Positions 26,451 to 35,294 of a DNA stretch of 64,000 nucleotides are shown here, one piece after another; the first letter of the stretch is position 1, and each line of letters begins with the position of its first letter. The stretch comes from Streptomyces litmocidini (GTDB lineage Bacteria > Actinomycetota > Actinomycetes > Streptomycetales > Streptomycetaceae). The stretch is taken from NCBI RefSeq assembly GCF_014649755.1, contig NZ_BMTQ01000012.1, forward strand, positions 186,001 to 250,000, read 5' to 3'. The translations under genes were made by a program, and so were the position numbers. The notes under the pieces are model-generated. The model made no database searches, was not told the DNA's origin, and was given only the letters and a program-made list of their open reading frames with translations.

Positions 26451-26634
26451 ACGGCGCCCTTGCCGGCGCCCGAGTCTGCTGCGCCTGGACCCGCACCGAC
26501 GGGTACGGCGCACACGGGTGCGGGTTCAGGCGCGGAACGCGGAGGCGCCGCTCAGGGCGCCGTCCCGTGTGCCCACCCGTCCCGCCCAGCGGGACGATTG
26601 CCCACACGGCGGGTGGGTGGGCCGGGTGGAGGGG

Positions 26635-28164
26635 TCAGTGGTTGCCGCAGGCCGGGGCCGTCGGGGCCGGGAGGGGGGCCGGGGCGCCGATCGTCGGGAG
26701 GCCGAGGAGGACGCCCGCCGGCTTCGCCGCCGCGGCCGCCGTGCGCTTCTCCCAGGCGTCGCCCGCCCGCGTGCGGCGGACGGCGCGCACCGGCCCCTCG
26801 GCGAGGAGGTGGTGCGGGGCGGCGTACGTGATCTCGACGGTCACGACGTCGCCGGGGCGCACGCCCCCGTCCGGCTTGGTGAAGTGGACGAGGCGGTTGT
26901 CGGGGGCGCGGCCGGAGAGGCGGTGGGTCTCGCCGTCCTTGCGGCCCTCGCCCTCCGCGACCATGACCTCCAGGGTGCGGCCGACCTGCTTCTTGTTCTC
27001 CTCCCAGGAGATCTCCTCCTGGAGGGCGACGAGGCGCTCGTAGCGCGCCTGCACGACCTCCTTGGGGATCTGGCCCTCCATGGTGGCCGCGGGGGTGCCG
27101 GGGCGCTTGGAGTACTGGAAGGTGAAGGCGTTCGCGAAGCGGGCCTCGCGGACGGTGTGCATGGTCTGCTCGAAGTCCTCCTCGGTCTCGCCGGGGAAGC
27201 CCACGATGATGTCGGTGGAGATCGCCGCGTGCGGGATGGCGGCGCGGACCTTCTCGATGATCCCGAGGAAGCGCTCCTGCCGGTAGGAGCGGCGCATCGC
27301 GCGGAGGATCGTGTCGGAGCCGGACTGGAGCGGCATGTGCAGCTGCGGCATGACGTTCGGCGTCTCGGCCATGGCCGCGATGACGTCGTCCGTGAAGTCG
27401 CGGGGGTGCGGGGAGGTGAAGCGGACGCGCTCCAGGCCCTCGATCTGCCCGCAGGCGCGCAGCAGCTTGCTGAAGGCCTCGCGGTCGCCCAGGTCGGAGC
27501 CGTACGCGTTGACGTTCTGGCCGAGCAGGGTGATCTCGGAGACGCCCTCGGCGACCAGTGCCTCGATCTCGGCGAGGATGTCGCCGGGCCGGCGGTCCTC
27601 CTCCTTGCCGCGCAGGGCCGGGACGATGCAGAAGGTGCAGGTGTTGTTGCAGCCGACGGAGATCGAGACCCAGGCGGCGTACGCGGACTCGCGACGGGTC
27701 GGCAGCGTGGAGGGGAAGGCCTCCAGCGACTCGGCGATCTCGATCTGCGCCTCCTCCTGGACGCGGGCGCGCTCCAGGAGGACGGGCAGCTTGCCGATGT
27801 TGTGCGTGCCGAAGACCACGTCGACCCAGGGGGCCTTCTTGACGATGGTGTCGCGGTCCTTCTGGGCGAGACAGCCGCCGACGGCGATCTGCATGCCGGG
27901 GCGCGCGGTCTTCATCGGGGCGAGCCGGCCGAGGTTGCCGTACAGCTTGTTGTCGGCGTTCTCGCGGACCGCGCAGGTGTTGAAGACGACGACGTCGGCG
28001 TCGCCGTCGGCGCCCTTGGGGGCCCGGACGTAACCCGCCTCTTCCAGCAGACCGGAGAGCCGCTCGGAGTCGTGGACGTTCATCTGGCACCCGTAGGTGC
28101 GGATCTCGTAGGTCTTGGTGCCGTCAACGCTCACTGCGGTGCTCCGGTCGCTGCTGCTCGTCAT
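26635..28164 (-). CDS. miaB: tRNA-2-methylthio-N6-dimethylallyladenosine synthase
   Basis: A 509-residue radical-SAM methylthiotransferase acting on i6A37 of tRNA, the product of MiaA. The N-terminal UPF0004 domain carries the auxiliary-cluster cysteines (YGCQMN near residue 26, FNTCAVRENA near 63, VGGCLAQ near 97). The radical-SAM motif is GCNNTCTFC near 172-180, and a TRAM domain lies near 400-465. A C-terminal Ala/Pro-rich tail of about 40 residues ends ACGNH. ATG 28164 matches the family start. It is the boundary gene: everything upstream of it to about 47 kb looks accessory relative to the usual Streptomyces order. Confidence 0.96.
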   Translation of the reverse strand: MTSSSDRSTAVSVDGTKTYEIRTYGCQMNVHDSERLSGLLEEAGYVRAPKGADGDADVVVFNTCAVRENADNKLYGNLGRLAPMKTARPGMQIAVGGCLAQKDRDTIVKKAPWVDVVFGTHNIGKLPVLLERARVQEEAQIEIAESLEAFPSTLPTRRESAYAAWVSISVGCNNTCTFCIVPALRGKEEDRRPGDILAEIEALVAEGVSEITLLGQNVNAYGSDLGDREAFSKLLRACGQIEGLERVRFTSPHPRDFTDDVIAAMAETPNVMPQLHMPLQSGSDTILRAMRRSYRQERFLGIIEKVRAAIPHAAISTDIIVGFPGETEEDFEQTMHTVREARFANAFTFQYSKRPGTPAATMEGQIPKEVVQARYERLVALQEEISWEENKKQVGRTLEVMVAEGEGRKDGETHRLSGRAPDNRLVHFTKPDGGVRPGDVVTVEITYAAPHHLLAEGPVRAVRRTRAGDAWEKRTAAAAAKPAGVLLGLPTIGAPAPLPAPTAPACGNH

Positions 28165-28534
28165 GGCTCCAAGGGTAGGCCGTCCGGGGGGAGCCCCCGG
28201 ACCGCGCCGGAGCCCGGTCCGCCCCTGCGGTTTTCCGCGGGGTGGCCGGGTGGGAAGCCCCGTACCGGTGGTGAGCTGGGATTTCCGGCGTGGAGCGGTG
28301 CCGGGGCGAAGGGCTCCGGGAAGCCGCTCGTCGTCCTCGGAGACCCACCGTGCCGATCACCGCGCTCGTCCCTCACCCGCCCCTCCCCTCCCCCGGCCCT
28401 GGCCGGGGGCCCGCCGACGGATCCGCCGGACGGGCCGCCGGGCCCGTCGGCACGACGGGCGCACCGGCGCCGGTGCGGCCGTCGCGCCGGAGAGCTTCTT
28501 CCCGCCGCTGCCCGGCGAGGCGATCCGCCCCTGG

Positions 28535-28830
28535 CCGGCTTCGCCGTCGGGCGGGGCGGCGATCGGCCCGGAGGTGGTGCGCCGGCTCGTCGTGCGCAGC
28601 GCCCGCGCCGATCCCCGGCCCGGCTCGCCCGCGCGAGCTCGCCCGCGCGAGCGGGAGGTCCCGGAGGCGCCGGCCCGGGGGTGCGCGAACGCGGCCGTCG
28701 CGCGGCGGCCGCACCTCTCGCCGAGCGCGGTGGAGAAGTGCCTCGGCGCCGTCTTCGACGAGCTGGAGCTCCACCGGACCGACGGCTACGGCCGGCGGAT
28801 CCTGGCGGGCCTGCGTCATCCGGAGGCGTG
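28535..28830 (+). pseudogene. Decayed C-terminal fragment of a NarL/LuxR-type response regulator
   Basis: In the frame of codon 28550, GGAAIGPEVVRRLVVRSARADP matches the linker that follows a receiver domain. REREV...ARGCANAAVARR..LSPSAVEKCLGAVFDEL matches a LuxR helix-turn-helix, followed by the usual RRILAGLRHPEA tail. Typical conserved positions are damaged (EREVPEAPARG for EREVL-LMARG, VEKC for VEKH). No start codon, ribosome-binding site or receiver domain lies upstream, although no in-frame stop interrupts it. The 3' end overlaps the CoA-transferase stop on the other strand. It is probably a relic of a gene broken when the island entered or was rearranged. Confidence 0.6.
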
Positions 28831-29901
28831 CGCCCACTCGGTCAGCACCTCGTCGGTGTGCTCGCCCGGGAGCGGGGCGCGGTCCGGGGGCCCGGCCGGG
28901 GTGCGGTCGAAGCGGGAGGCGGGGGCCGGCTGGAGGGTGCCGCCGACGTCCACGAAGGCTCCGCGCGCGGCCAGTTGGTGGTGCTCGGCCGCCTCGGCGG
29001 CGGTCAGCACGGGGGCCACTCCGGCGTCCACGGCGTCGAAGAGCTTGACCCAGTGCTCGCGGTCCCGGGTCGCGAAGCGGGCGGCGATCAGGGCGCGCAG
29101 CTCGGGCCAGGCCGCCGGGTCGGCGCGGTCGGGGAGGGTGCCGTCGTCCGTCAGGCCCAGCTGTTCCAGGAGGTTCCGGTAGAGCCGGGGTTCGATGGCG
29201 GCGACGGCGAGGTGCAGGCCGTCGGCGGCCGCGTAGAAGGAGTAGTGCGGGGCGTCGGTGACGGTGTGGTTGCCGGGGACCGCGCGCCACTGGTGGATCA
29301 GGGTGGCGATCAGGGCGGCGCCGTCCGCGAGGGCGGTGTCGACGACCTGGCCCCGGCCCGAGCGCTCCCGCTCGTGGAGCGCGGCGAGCAGGCCGTGCAC
29401 ATGGGCGTTGGCACCGCCGGCGAAGCTGGAGAGGTACGCGGTCGGGGGCGGCACCGGCGCCCCGGTCGCGGGGTCGGTGTCGAGGGCGCCGGTCAGGGCG
29501 AGGACCGCGAGGTCGTGGGCGGCGTGTCCGGCCCACCCGCCCTGGGCGCCCCAGCCGCTGAGCCGGCCGTAGACGAGGCGCGGGTTGCGGGCGAGGGCCG
29601 CCTCGGGGCCGATGCCGAGGCGGTCGGCGACGCCGGGGCGGAAGCCCTCGACGAGGATGTCGGCGTGCTCGGCGAGGGTGAGGGCCCGCTCGGCCCCCTC
29701 GGGGCTCTTGAGGTCCAGGGCGACCGAGCGGCGGCCGCGGGAGAGCGGGTTCTCCGGGGGCCGTGCGCCCTCGGGGTCGGTGGGCGCCCTGTCGACGCGT
29801 ACGACGTCGGCGCCGAGACCGGACAGGACGGTGCCGACGAACGCGGTAGGCGCCGAGCCCGCGAATTCCAGTACGCGCACCCCGGCCAGCGGTCCCGTCA
29901 T
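28816..29901 (-). CDS. CaiB/BaiF-family CoA transferase or alpha-methylacyl-CoA racemase
   Basis: A 361-residue family III CoA-transferase-fold protein. It has PLAGVRVLEFAGSAPTAFVGTVLSGLGADVVRVDR at the N-terminus, NPLSRGRRSVALDLKSPEG near 52 and VEGFRPGVADRLGIG near 84. GWGAQGGWAGHAAHDLAVLALTGALD near 117-142 holds the His at the catalytic position of methylacyl-CoA racemases. Length and the absence of an obvious CoA-transferase aspartate block favour a racemase (AMACR/Mcr-like) over transferase chemistry. ATG 29901 is preferred to ATG 29922 because AAGGGAG precedes it by 6 nt. It may belong with the acyl-CoA synthetase of the island, but it is separated from it by a plus-strand gene. Confidence 0.85.
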   Translation of the reverse strand: MTGPLAGVRVLEFAGSAPTAFVGTVLSGLGADVVRVDRAPTDPEGARPPENPLSRGRRSVALDLKSPEGAERALTLAEHADILVEGFRPGVADRLGIGPEAALARNPRLVYGRLSGWGAQGGWAGHAAHDLAVLALTGALDTDPATGAPVPPPTAYLSSFAGGANAHVHGLLAALHERERSGRGQVVDTALADGAALIATLIHQWRAVPGNHTVTDAPHYSFYAAADGLHLAVAAIEPRLYRNLLEQLGLTDDGTLPDRADPAAWPELRALIAARFATRDREHWVKLFDAVDAGVAPVLTAAEAAEHHQLAARGAFVDVGGTLQPAPASRFDRTPAGPPDRAPLPGEHTDEVLTEWAHASG

Positions 29902-30051
29902 GTCCAACTCCCTTGAATTCATGGATCGGTGGTGCTTCCCACGCTATTCGGCGGCGTTCCGGAAAAGACTGCGGAGATCCGTAGCGCCGGGAATTCGGCA
30001 GCGCCGGAGACTGGGGGAATTCCCCTTCTCCGCTTTCGAAAGGCATGACGC

Positions 30052-30468
30052 ATGGCCGTCGTCTACACCGCCGAGGTCGCTTCCACCGGAGACGGGCGCA
30101 ACGGCGCCGTGCGCTCCTCGGACGGACTCCTCGATCTGCCGCTGTCGAGCCCCAGGGCCGTCGGCGGTTCCGGCACCGCGACCAATCCCGAGCAGCTCTT
30201 CGCCGCCGGCTACGCCGCCTGCTTCCACAGCGCGCTCCGGGTCTCGGCGCGCGAGTCCGGGACCGTGCTCACGGACGACGCGGTCACCGCCGAGGTCGCG
30301 CTGCACAAGGAGGAGAGCGGTTTCCACCTGTCGGTGGTCCTCACCGTCGCACTGCCCGGCCTCGACGCCGCCGAGGCGCGGCGGCTCGCCGACGCCGCCC
30401 ACGGCCGCTGCCCGTACTCGAAGGCGATCCGGGGGAACGTCGAGGTGCGGATCGATCTCGCCGACTGA
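30052..30468 (+). CDS. Organic hydroperoxide resistance protein (Ohr/OsmC family)
   Basis: A 138-residue thiol peroxidase that reduces organic hydroperoxides. The Ohr pattern is clear: ATNPEQLFAAGYAACFHSAL holds the peroxidatic Cys near residue 60, and CPYSKAIRGNVEV near 124 holds the resolving Cys. ATG 30052 follows GAAAGG. No OhrR-type MarR regulator adjoins it. It is convergent with hemL and ends in a strong terminator. Its presence in the island could protect against peroxides from flavin chemistry, which is inference. Confidence 0.93.
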   Translation: MAVVYTAEVASTGDGRNGAVRSSDGLLDLPLSSPRAVGGSGTATNPEQLFAAGYAACFHSALRVSARESGTVLTDDAVTAEVALHKEESGFHLSVVLTVALPGLDAAEARRLADAAHGRCPYSKAIRGNVEVRIDLAD

Positions 30469-30521
30469 ATCGTCCGGCAGCCCGCCGGACCGCCCGGCAG
30501 CCGCCCGCGTCACCCGGCACA

Positions 30522-30554
30522 GGAAGAGCCCCCGTGGATCACGGGGGCTCTTCC
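30522..30554. terminator. Bidirectional terminator with 15-bp perfect stem
   Basis: GGAAGAGCCCCCGTG (30522-30536) and its exact complement (30540-30554) enclose a GAT loop between the convergent ohr and hemL genes. The downstream 30558-30600 holds three copies of a TGTACGACCCTG-like unit. Confidence 0.9.
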
Positions 30555-30600
30555 TCCTGTACGACCCTGTCCGTACGACCCTGCCTGTACGCCCCTGCCG

Positions 30601-31902
30601 TCAGCGCCTCGCCGCCGCCGCGGCGGCCGCCGCGGCCGGGAGCGCCTCGACCACCCGGCTCACGGCCCGGTCGTCGTGCGAGGCCGAGACGAACCAGGCC
30701 TCGAAGGGCGAGGGCGGCAGATAGACGCCCTGCCGCAGCAGCTCGTGGAAGAACGGGGTGTAGCGGTACGCCTCGGTGGCGCGGACCCCGTCGAAGTCCA
30801 CCACCTCGTCCTCGCCGAAGAAGACCGAGAACATGGTGCCGGAGTACTGCAGCCGGTGCGCCACGCCCTCCTTGGCGAGGGCGGCGGAGACCTCGGCGCC
30901 GATCGTGGCCGAGACCTCGTCCAGCCGCTCGTACACCTCGGGGGTGCTGTGCCGCAGGGTGGCGAGGCCGGCGGCGGTGGCGACCGGGTTCCCGGAGAGG
31001 GTGCCCGCCTGGTAGACGGGGCCCGCCGGGGCGAGGTGGGCCATGACGTCCGCGCGTCCGCCGAAGGCCGCCGCGGGGAAGCCGCCTCCCATGACCTTGC
31101 CGAAGGTCAGCAGGTCGGGGGCGACGCCGTCCCGGCCGTACCAGCCGGAGCGGCTGGCCCGGAAGCCGGTCATGACCTCGTCGGAGACGAACAGCGCGCC
31201 GTGGCGGGCGGTGATCTCCTTCAGGCCGGCGTTGAAGCCGGGCAGCGGGGGGACGGCGCCCATGTTGCCGGGGGCCGCCTCGGTGATGACGGCGGCGATC
31301 TCGTCGCCGATCTCGGCGAAGACCTTCTCGACCGCCGTCAGGTCGTTGTAGGGCAGGACGATCGTGTCGCTCGCCTGGGCTCCGGTGACGCCCGGGGTGT
31401 CGGGCAGCGCGAAGGTCGCGAGGCCGGAGCCGGCCGAGGCGAGGAGCGCGTCGACGTGACCGTGGTAGCAGCCGGCGAACTTCACGATCTTGGAGCGGCC
31501 GGTGAAGCCGCGCGCCAGGCGGATCGCCGACATCGTCGCCTCGGTGCCGGAGCTGACCAGGCGCACCTGTTCGACGGGGGCGACCCGGTCGACGATCTCC
31601 TCGGCGAGTTCGACCTCTCCGGTGGAGGGGGCCCCGAAGGAGGTGCCCCGTTCCAGGGCCCGGGTGACCGCCTCGACGACGGCGGGGTGGCGGTGGCCGA
31701 GGATCATCGGGCCCCAGGAGCAGATGAGGTCGACGTACTCGTTGCCGTCGCTGTCGGTGAGGTACGGGCCCTGGGCGGAGGCGATGAAGCGGGGGGTGCC
31801 GCCGACGGCGCCGAAGGCGCGGACCGGGGAGTTGACGCCGCCGGGGGTGACCTTGCGGGCGCGCTCGAAGAGGGCCTTGCTGTGCGTCTCTCCCGTGCTC
31901 AT
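30601..31902 (-). CDS. hemL: Glutamate-1-semialdehyde 2,1-aminomutase
   Basis: A 433-residue PLP enzyme that converts glutamate-1-semialdehyde to 5-aminolevulinate, the last C5-pathway step. It shows GGVNSPVRAF, SGTEATMSAIRLARG, the PLP aspartate in DEVMTGFR (241-248) and Schiff-base Lys269 in FGKVMGGG. Met244 corresponds to the Met248 of cyanobacterial enzyme whose change to Ile gives gabaculine resistance; here it is the sensitive form. The C-terminus ends in an alanine run. ATG 31902 overlaps the upstream acyl-CoA synthetase stop by 4 bp, so the two are translationally coupled. The island context suggests a pathway-specific copy beside a housekeeping one elsewhere; the latter is not visible here. 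Confidence 0.96.
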   Translation of the reverse strand: MSTGETHSKALFERARKVTPGGVNSPVRAFGAVGGTPRFIASAQGPYLTDSDGNEYVDLICSWGPMILGHRHPAVVEAVTRALERGTSFGAPSTGEVELAEEIVDRVAPVEQVRLVSSGTEATMSAIRLARGFTGRSKIVKFAGCYHGHVDALLASAGSGLATFALPDTPGVTGAQASDTIVLPYNDLTAVEKVFAEIGDEIAAVITEAAPGNMGAVPPLPGFNAGLKEITARHGALFVSDEVMTGFRASRSGWYGRDGVAPDLLTFGKVMGGGFPAAAFGGRADVMAHLAPAGPVYQAGTLSGNPVATAAGLATLRHSTPEVYERLDEVSATIGAEVSAALAKEGVAHRLQYSGTMFSVFFGEDEVVDFDGVRATEAYRYTPFFHELLRQGVYLPPSPFEAWFVSASHDDRAVSRVVEALPAAAAAAAAARR

Positions 31903-33953
31903 CGGGCCGTCTCCTCGGGGGCGTCGAAGCTCAGGGCGGCGTCCAGGACGACCGCGCCCTTCGTGAGGACCCGTACGGGGTTGAGGTCGAGGGCGAAGCC
32001 GGCCGGCCAGTCCTGGACCAGTTCGCCGACCTGGTGGAGGAGTGCGGCGGCGGCCCCGACGTCCACGGCGTCCCGGCCCCGGACGCCGGCGAGCACCTTC
32101 GCGCCGCGCAGCCCGGCGAGGAGCTCGGCGCCCTCGCCCGGCGCCAGCGGCAGGAGGCGGTGGCCGACGTCGTCGAGGACCTCGGTGAAGATCCCGCCGA
32201 GGCCGGCGGTGAGCACGGGGCCCAGGTCGGTGGTGTGGACGCCCACGATCAACTCGACCCCCTCGTCGACGAGTTCCTCGACGAGGACCTGGCCGCCGAG
32301 CGCGGCGAGCCGGCCGTACGCCTCGGGCGCGGCCTCGGCGGTGACGCCGATCTCGACGCCTCCCGCCTCCGTCTTGTGGAGCAGTCCGGGCACCACGGCC
32401 TTGAGCACCGCCGTACCGCCGGCCTCGGTCACGGCGCGGGCCGCGTCCTCGGCGTCCGTCGCGATCCGGCCCTTCGGCACGGAGATCCCCGCCTCGGCGA
32501 GGAGCCGCTTGAGCTCGGGCTCCGTGGCCTCCGCGCCGGGGCCGGGGACGGTCCCGGGGCGGGGGGCGTCCGGGAGCGCACGGGGGCGGCTGACCTCCCA
32601 GAGGGCGGCGGCGGCGCGCAGGGCGCGGGCCGGCGTCGGGTACTCGGGCAGCCCGGCCTCGCGCAGGTCGCGCGGGGCGTCGGGGGCGAGGAAGTCGGCG
32701 CCGGTGCGGGCGACGAGGATGGGCTTGCCGCCCTTCGCGGCGGCGCGGGAGAGGGCGTCGACGGCCTTCTCGACGTCGGGTCCGGCCATCACGCAGAAGG
32801 CGGCGACGATGATGTCGACGGTGTCGTCGGCGATCAGGACGTCGAGGGAGCGGTCGAACAGGGAGGGGTCGCTGAGGACGGTGGCCGTGATGTCGACCGG
32901 GTTGTCGATGGCCCCGAAGGCGGGGACGATCTCGGCGAGCGCCTCCTTGCTGCGCGGTTCCAGTGCGCTGAGCTCCAGGCCGTGGGCCTCGACGGCGTCG
33001 GCGGCGAGGATGCCGGAGCCGCCGGAGGTGGTGACGACGGCGACGCGGTTGCCCGCGGGGCGCCGCTCGGACTCGAATACCCGGGCCACGTCGAGGAGTT
33101 CGTCGATGTCCTCGACGCGGACGATGCCGAGGCCGCGCAGGGCGGCGTCCAGGACCCGGTCGTCGGTGGCGAGGGCGCCGGTGTGCGAGGCGGCGGCGCG
33201 GCCGCCCGCCTCGGTGCGGCCGGACTTGAGGAGGGCGACGGGCTTGCCGGAGCCGGCCAGTTCGCGCAGCGTCCCGATGTCGGGGGTGTCCTCCAGGTAG
33301 CCGAGGAGGCCGGTGACCTCGGGGACGGCGGCCAGTTCGCGGAGGACTTCGAGGGCGGTGACGTCGGCGTCGTTGCCGGTGCTGACCACCCAGCCGGGGC
33401 GCAGGCCCCGCTCCAGGGCGAGGCTGGCGGCGCCGAAGCCGAGGGCGCCGCTCTGGCTGACGAAGGCGAGGGTGCCGGGCTCGAAGGGCACGGACTCGGC
33501 GCCGAAGAGCGGGCTGAAGGTGGCGAGGACGCGGTTCTCGTAGCCGACGGCGCCGATGCAGTTGGGTCCGATGATCCGCAGGCCTCCGGCACGGGCCTTG
33601 GCGACGACCTCCGCCTGGAGGCGGGCGCCCTCCTCGCCGGTCTCGGCGAAGCCGGAGGAGGCGATGACGGCGAGTTTGACGCCGGCGGCGACGCAGTCGT
33701 CGACGGCGCCGGGGACCCGCTCGGCGGAGACCATGATCAGGGCCAGGTCGACGGGGCCCGGGGCGTCCTTGACGCTGGGGTACGCGGGGACGCCGAGGAT
33801 CTCCGGGGAGCGCGGGTTGACCGGCAGGATCCGGCCCTTGTAGCCGTACCGGAGGAGGTAGTCGAGCGGTTTGCGGCCCAGGGCGCCGGGGCGCTCGCTG
33901 GCCCCGATGACGGCGATGGATCCGGCTTCCCAGAGGGCCGAGATGTCACTCAT
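31899..33953 (-). CDS. NDP-forming acyl-CoA synthetase (acetate-CoA ligase type)
   Basis: A 684-residue fused alpha-beta enzyme. It has an N-terminal CoA-binding domain (about 8-130, AVIGASERPGALGRKPLDYL), succinyl-CoA-ligase-like flavodoxin domains (about 150-450, with the phospho-histidine in AASHTGALAT near residue 256), and a C-terminal ATP-grasp domain (about 475-684, VLKAVVPGLLHKTEAGGV). Such enzymes activate a carboxylate to its CoA thioester using ATP or form ATP in reverse. No GNAT domain is attached, so it is not a Pat protein acetylase. It overlaps hemA upstream and hemL downstream by 4 bp each. Sitting inside a hem operon is unusual, and a carboxylate intermediate of the pathway is a plausible substrate. 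Confidence 0.93.
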   Translation of the reverse strand: MSDISALWEAGSIAVIGASERPGALGRKPLDYLLRYGYKGRILPVNPRSPEILGVPAYPSVKDAPGPVDLALIMVSAERVPGAVDDCVAAGVKLAVIASSGFAETGEEGARLQAEVVAKARAGGLRIIGPNCIGAVGYENRVLATFSPLFGAESVPFEPGTLAFVSQSGALGFGAASLALERGLRPGWVVSTGNDADVTALEVLRELAAVPEVTGLLGYLEDTPDIGTLRELAGSGKPVALLKSGRTEAGGRAAASHTGALATDDRVLDAALRGLGIVRVEDIDELLDVARVFESERRPAGNRVAVVTTSGGSGILAADAVEAHGLELSALEPRSKEALAEIVPAFGAIDNPVDITATVLSDPSLFDRSLDVLIADDTVDIIVAAFCVMAGPDVEKAVDALSRAAAKGGKPILVARTGADFLAPDAPRDLREAGLPEYPTPARALRAAAALWEVSRPRALPDAPRPGTVPGPGAEATEPELKRLLAEAGISVPKGRIATDAEDAARAVTEAGGTAVLKAVVPGLLHKTEAGGVEIGVTAEAAPEAYGRLAALGGQVLVEELVDEGVELIVGVHTTDLGPVLTAGLGGIFTEVLDDVGHRLLPLAPGEGAELLAGLRGAKVLAGVRGRDAVDVGAAAALLHQVGELVQDWPAGFALDLNPVRVLTKGAVVLDAALSFDAPEETAR

Positions 33954-35290
33954 GCGATGGCCTCGATCTTCTTCTCGTTCGTGGTGTCGGTGTCGCCGGC
34001 GTCGGTGGGTTCCACCGCGGCGAAGAGGCGGGTGAAGGCGGCGATGTGCCGGGCGCCGTCCGGGTCGGCCGCCAGCTCGCGCACCAGGACGGTGGGCTGG
34101 TGGAGGGCCTTGTCGACGATGCGGCGGACGCTGCGGCCGATCTCCTGCCGGGCCGCGCCGTCGAGCCCGTCGAGGCGGCGGGCGAGCCGGTCGAGTTCGG
34201 CCTCGGCGGCCTCGGTGGCGGCGGTGCGCAGGGCGGTGAGGACGGGCTTGGCGCCGGCGAGCCGCAGGCCCGTGCGGAACTGCTCGACCTCGGCGTCGAT
34301 CAGCTCGTGCGCGGCCTGGACGCTGGCGGCGGAGATCTCGTCCTCCTGGCCCTCCTCCGCGATCCGGCGCAGGTCGACGAAGGTGACGCCGGGCAGTTCC
34401 GCCGCCGCGGGCGCGATGTTGTGCGGCAGGGACAGGTCGAGCAGGAACAGTTCGCGGCCGTCCCGGGCGGCGAGCGCCTCCTCCACGTGCCGGGCGGTGA
34501 CGAGGTGGCCGGTGGCGGCGGTGGCGCCGACGACGACGTCCACCTCGGTGAGCAGCCGGGGCACGTCGGCCAGGTCGTAGCCCGCTCCCCCGGTGGTCTC
34601 GGCGAGCCGCTGGGCCTTCTCGGGGGTGCGGTTGGCGACGTGGACCCGGTCGAGGCCGGAGCGGCGCAGGGCGGCGACGACGACGCCGGCGAAGGCTCCG
34701 GCGCCGATGACGAGGGCGGTCTTGCCGTGCAGGGAGCCGACGCGGCGCTCGAAGAAGCCGAGTCCGGCGGTGGCGAGCGAGCGGCCGGCCTCGTTGAGCC
34801 CGGTCTCGTTGCGGGCCCGCTTGCCGACCCGCAGGGCGGTCTGGACGGCCTTGGCGAGGACCCGGCCGGTCCGGTCGAGCCGCTGGGACCGTTCGAGGCC
34901 CAGTTTGACCTGGCCGAGGATCTGGTCCTCGCCGACGACGACCGATTCGAGTCCGGAGGCCACGGCGAAGAGGTGGCGCACGGCTCCGTCGGCGTGGTGG
35001 CTGTAGAGGTGCGGGGCGATCTCGGCGGGGTCGACGCCGGTGTGCCGGGCGAACAGTTCGCCGAGTCCGTCGAGTCGGTCCGGATCGGAGGGGGTGGTCC
35101 GGGTCTCGGCGTAGATCTCCAGGCGGTTGCAGGTGGAGACGACGACGGCGGCGTCGATGCCGTCGACGGAGGTCACGTCGGAGACGAGTTCCTCGGCGGG
35201 CCGGTCGGTGCCGGCGAGTCTCTCCAGGAGGTCGAGCGGGGCGCTGGCGTGGCTGATGCCGAGGACCAGCATGGAGGAGGACGAGGTCAC
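33950..35290 (-). CDS. hemA: Glutamyl-tRNA reductase
   Basis: A 446-residue NADPH-dependent enzyme reducing glutamyl-tRNA to glutamate-1-semialdehyde, the committed C5-pathway step. Catalytic Cys54 lies in VVSTCNRLEIY. The tRNA-binding GLESVVVGEDQILGQVK (about 115), the Rossmann GAGAFAGVV (about 197) and the C-terminal dimerisation helix (LDRLARRLDGLDGAARQEIGRSV) are present. The tail from about residue 425 is acidic then Lys-rich (NEKKIEAIA). GTG 35290 lies 4 nt after hemB; ATG 35272 is a possible alternative start. Unlike the usual Streptomyces arrangement, it is not beside rex or hemC. Confidence 0.96.
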   Translation of the reverse strand: MTSSSSMLVLGISHASAPLDLLERLAGTDRPAEELVSDVTSVDGIDAAVVVSTCNRLEIYAETRTTPSDPDRLDGLGELFARHTGVDPAEIAPHLYSHHADGAVRHLFAVASGLESVVVGEDQILGQVKLGLERSQRLDRTGRVLAKAVQTALRVGKRARNETGLNEAGRSLATAGLGFFERRVGSLHGKTALVIGAGAFAGVVVAALRRSGLDRVHVANRTPEKAQRLAETTGGAGYDLADVPRLLTEVDVVVGATAATGHLVTARHVEEALAARDGRELFLLDLSLPHNIAPAAAELPGVTFVDLRRIAEEGQEDEISAASVQAAHELIDAEVEQFRTGLRLAGAKPVLTALRTAATEAAEAELDRLARRLDGLDGAARQEIGRSVRRIVDKALHQPTVLVRELAADPDGARHIAAFTRLFAAVEPTDAGDTDTTNEKKIEAIA

Positions 35291-35294
35291 CGGG

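Noticed and set aside
30601..31902. hemL as a gabaculine self-resistance gene
   Set aside because: The known resistance change is at the Met of DEVMTGFR. Met244 is unchanged here, and hemA and hemB duplicates would not be needed for resistance.
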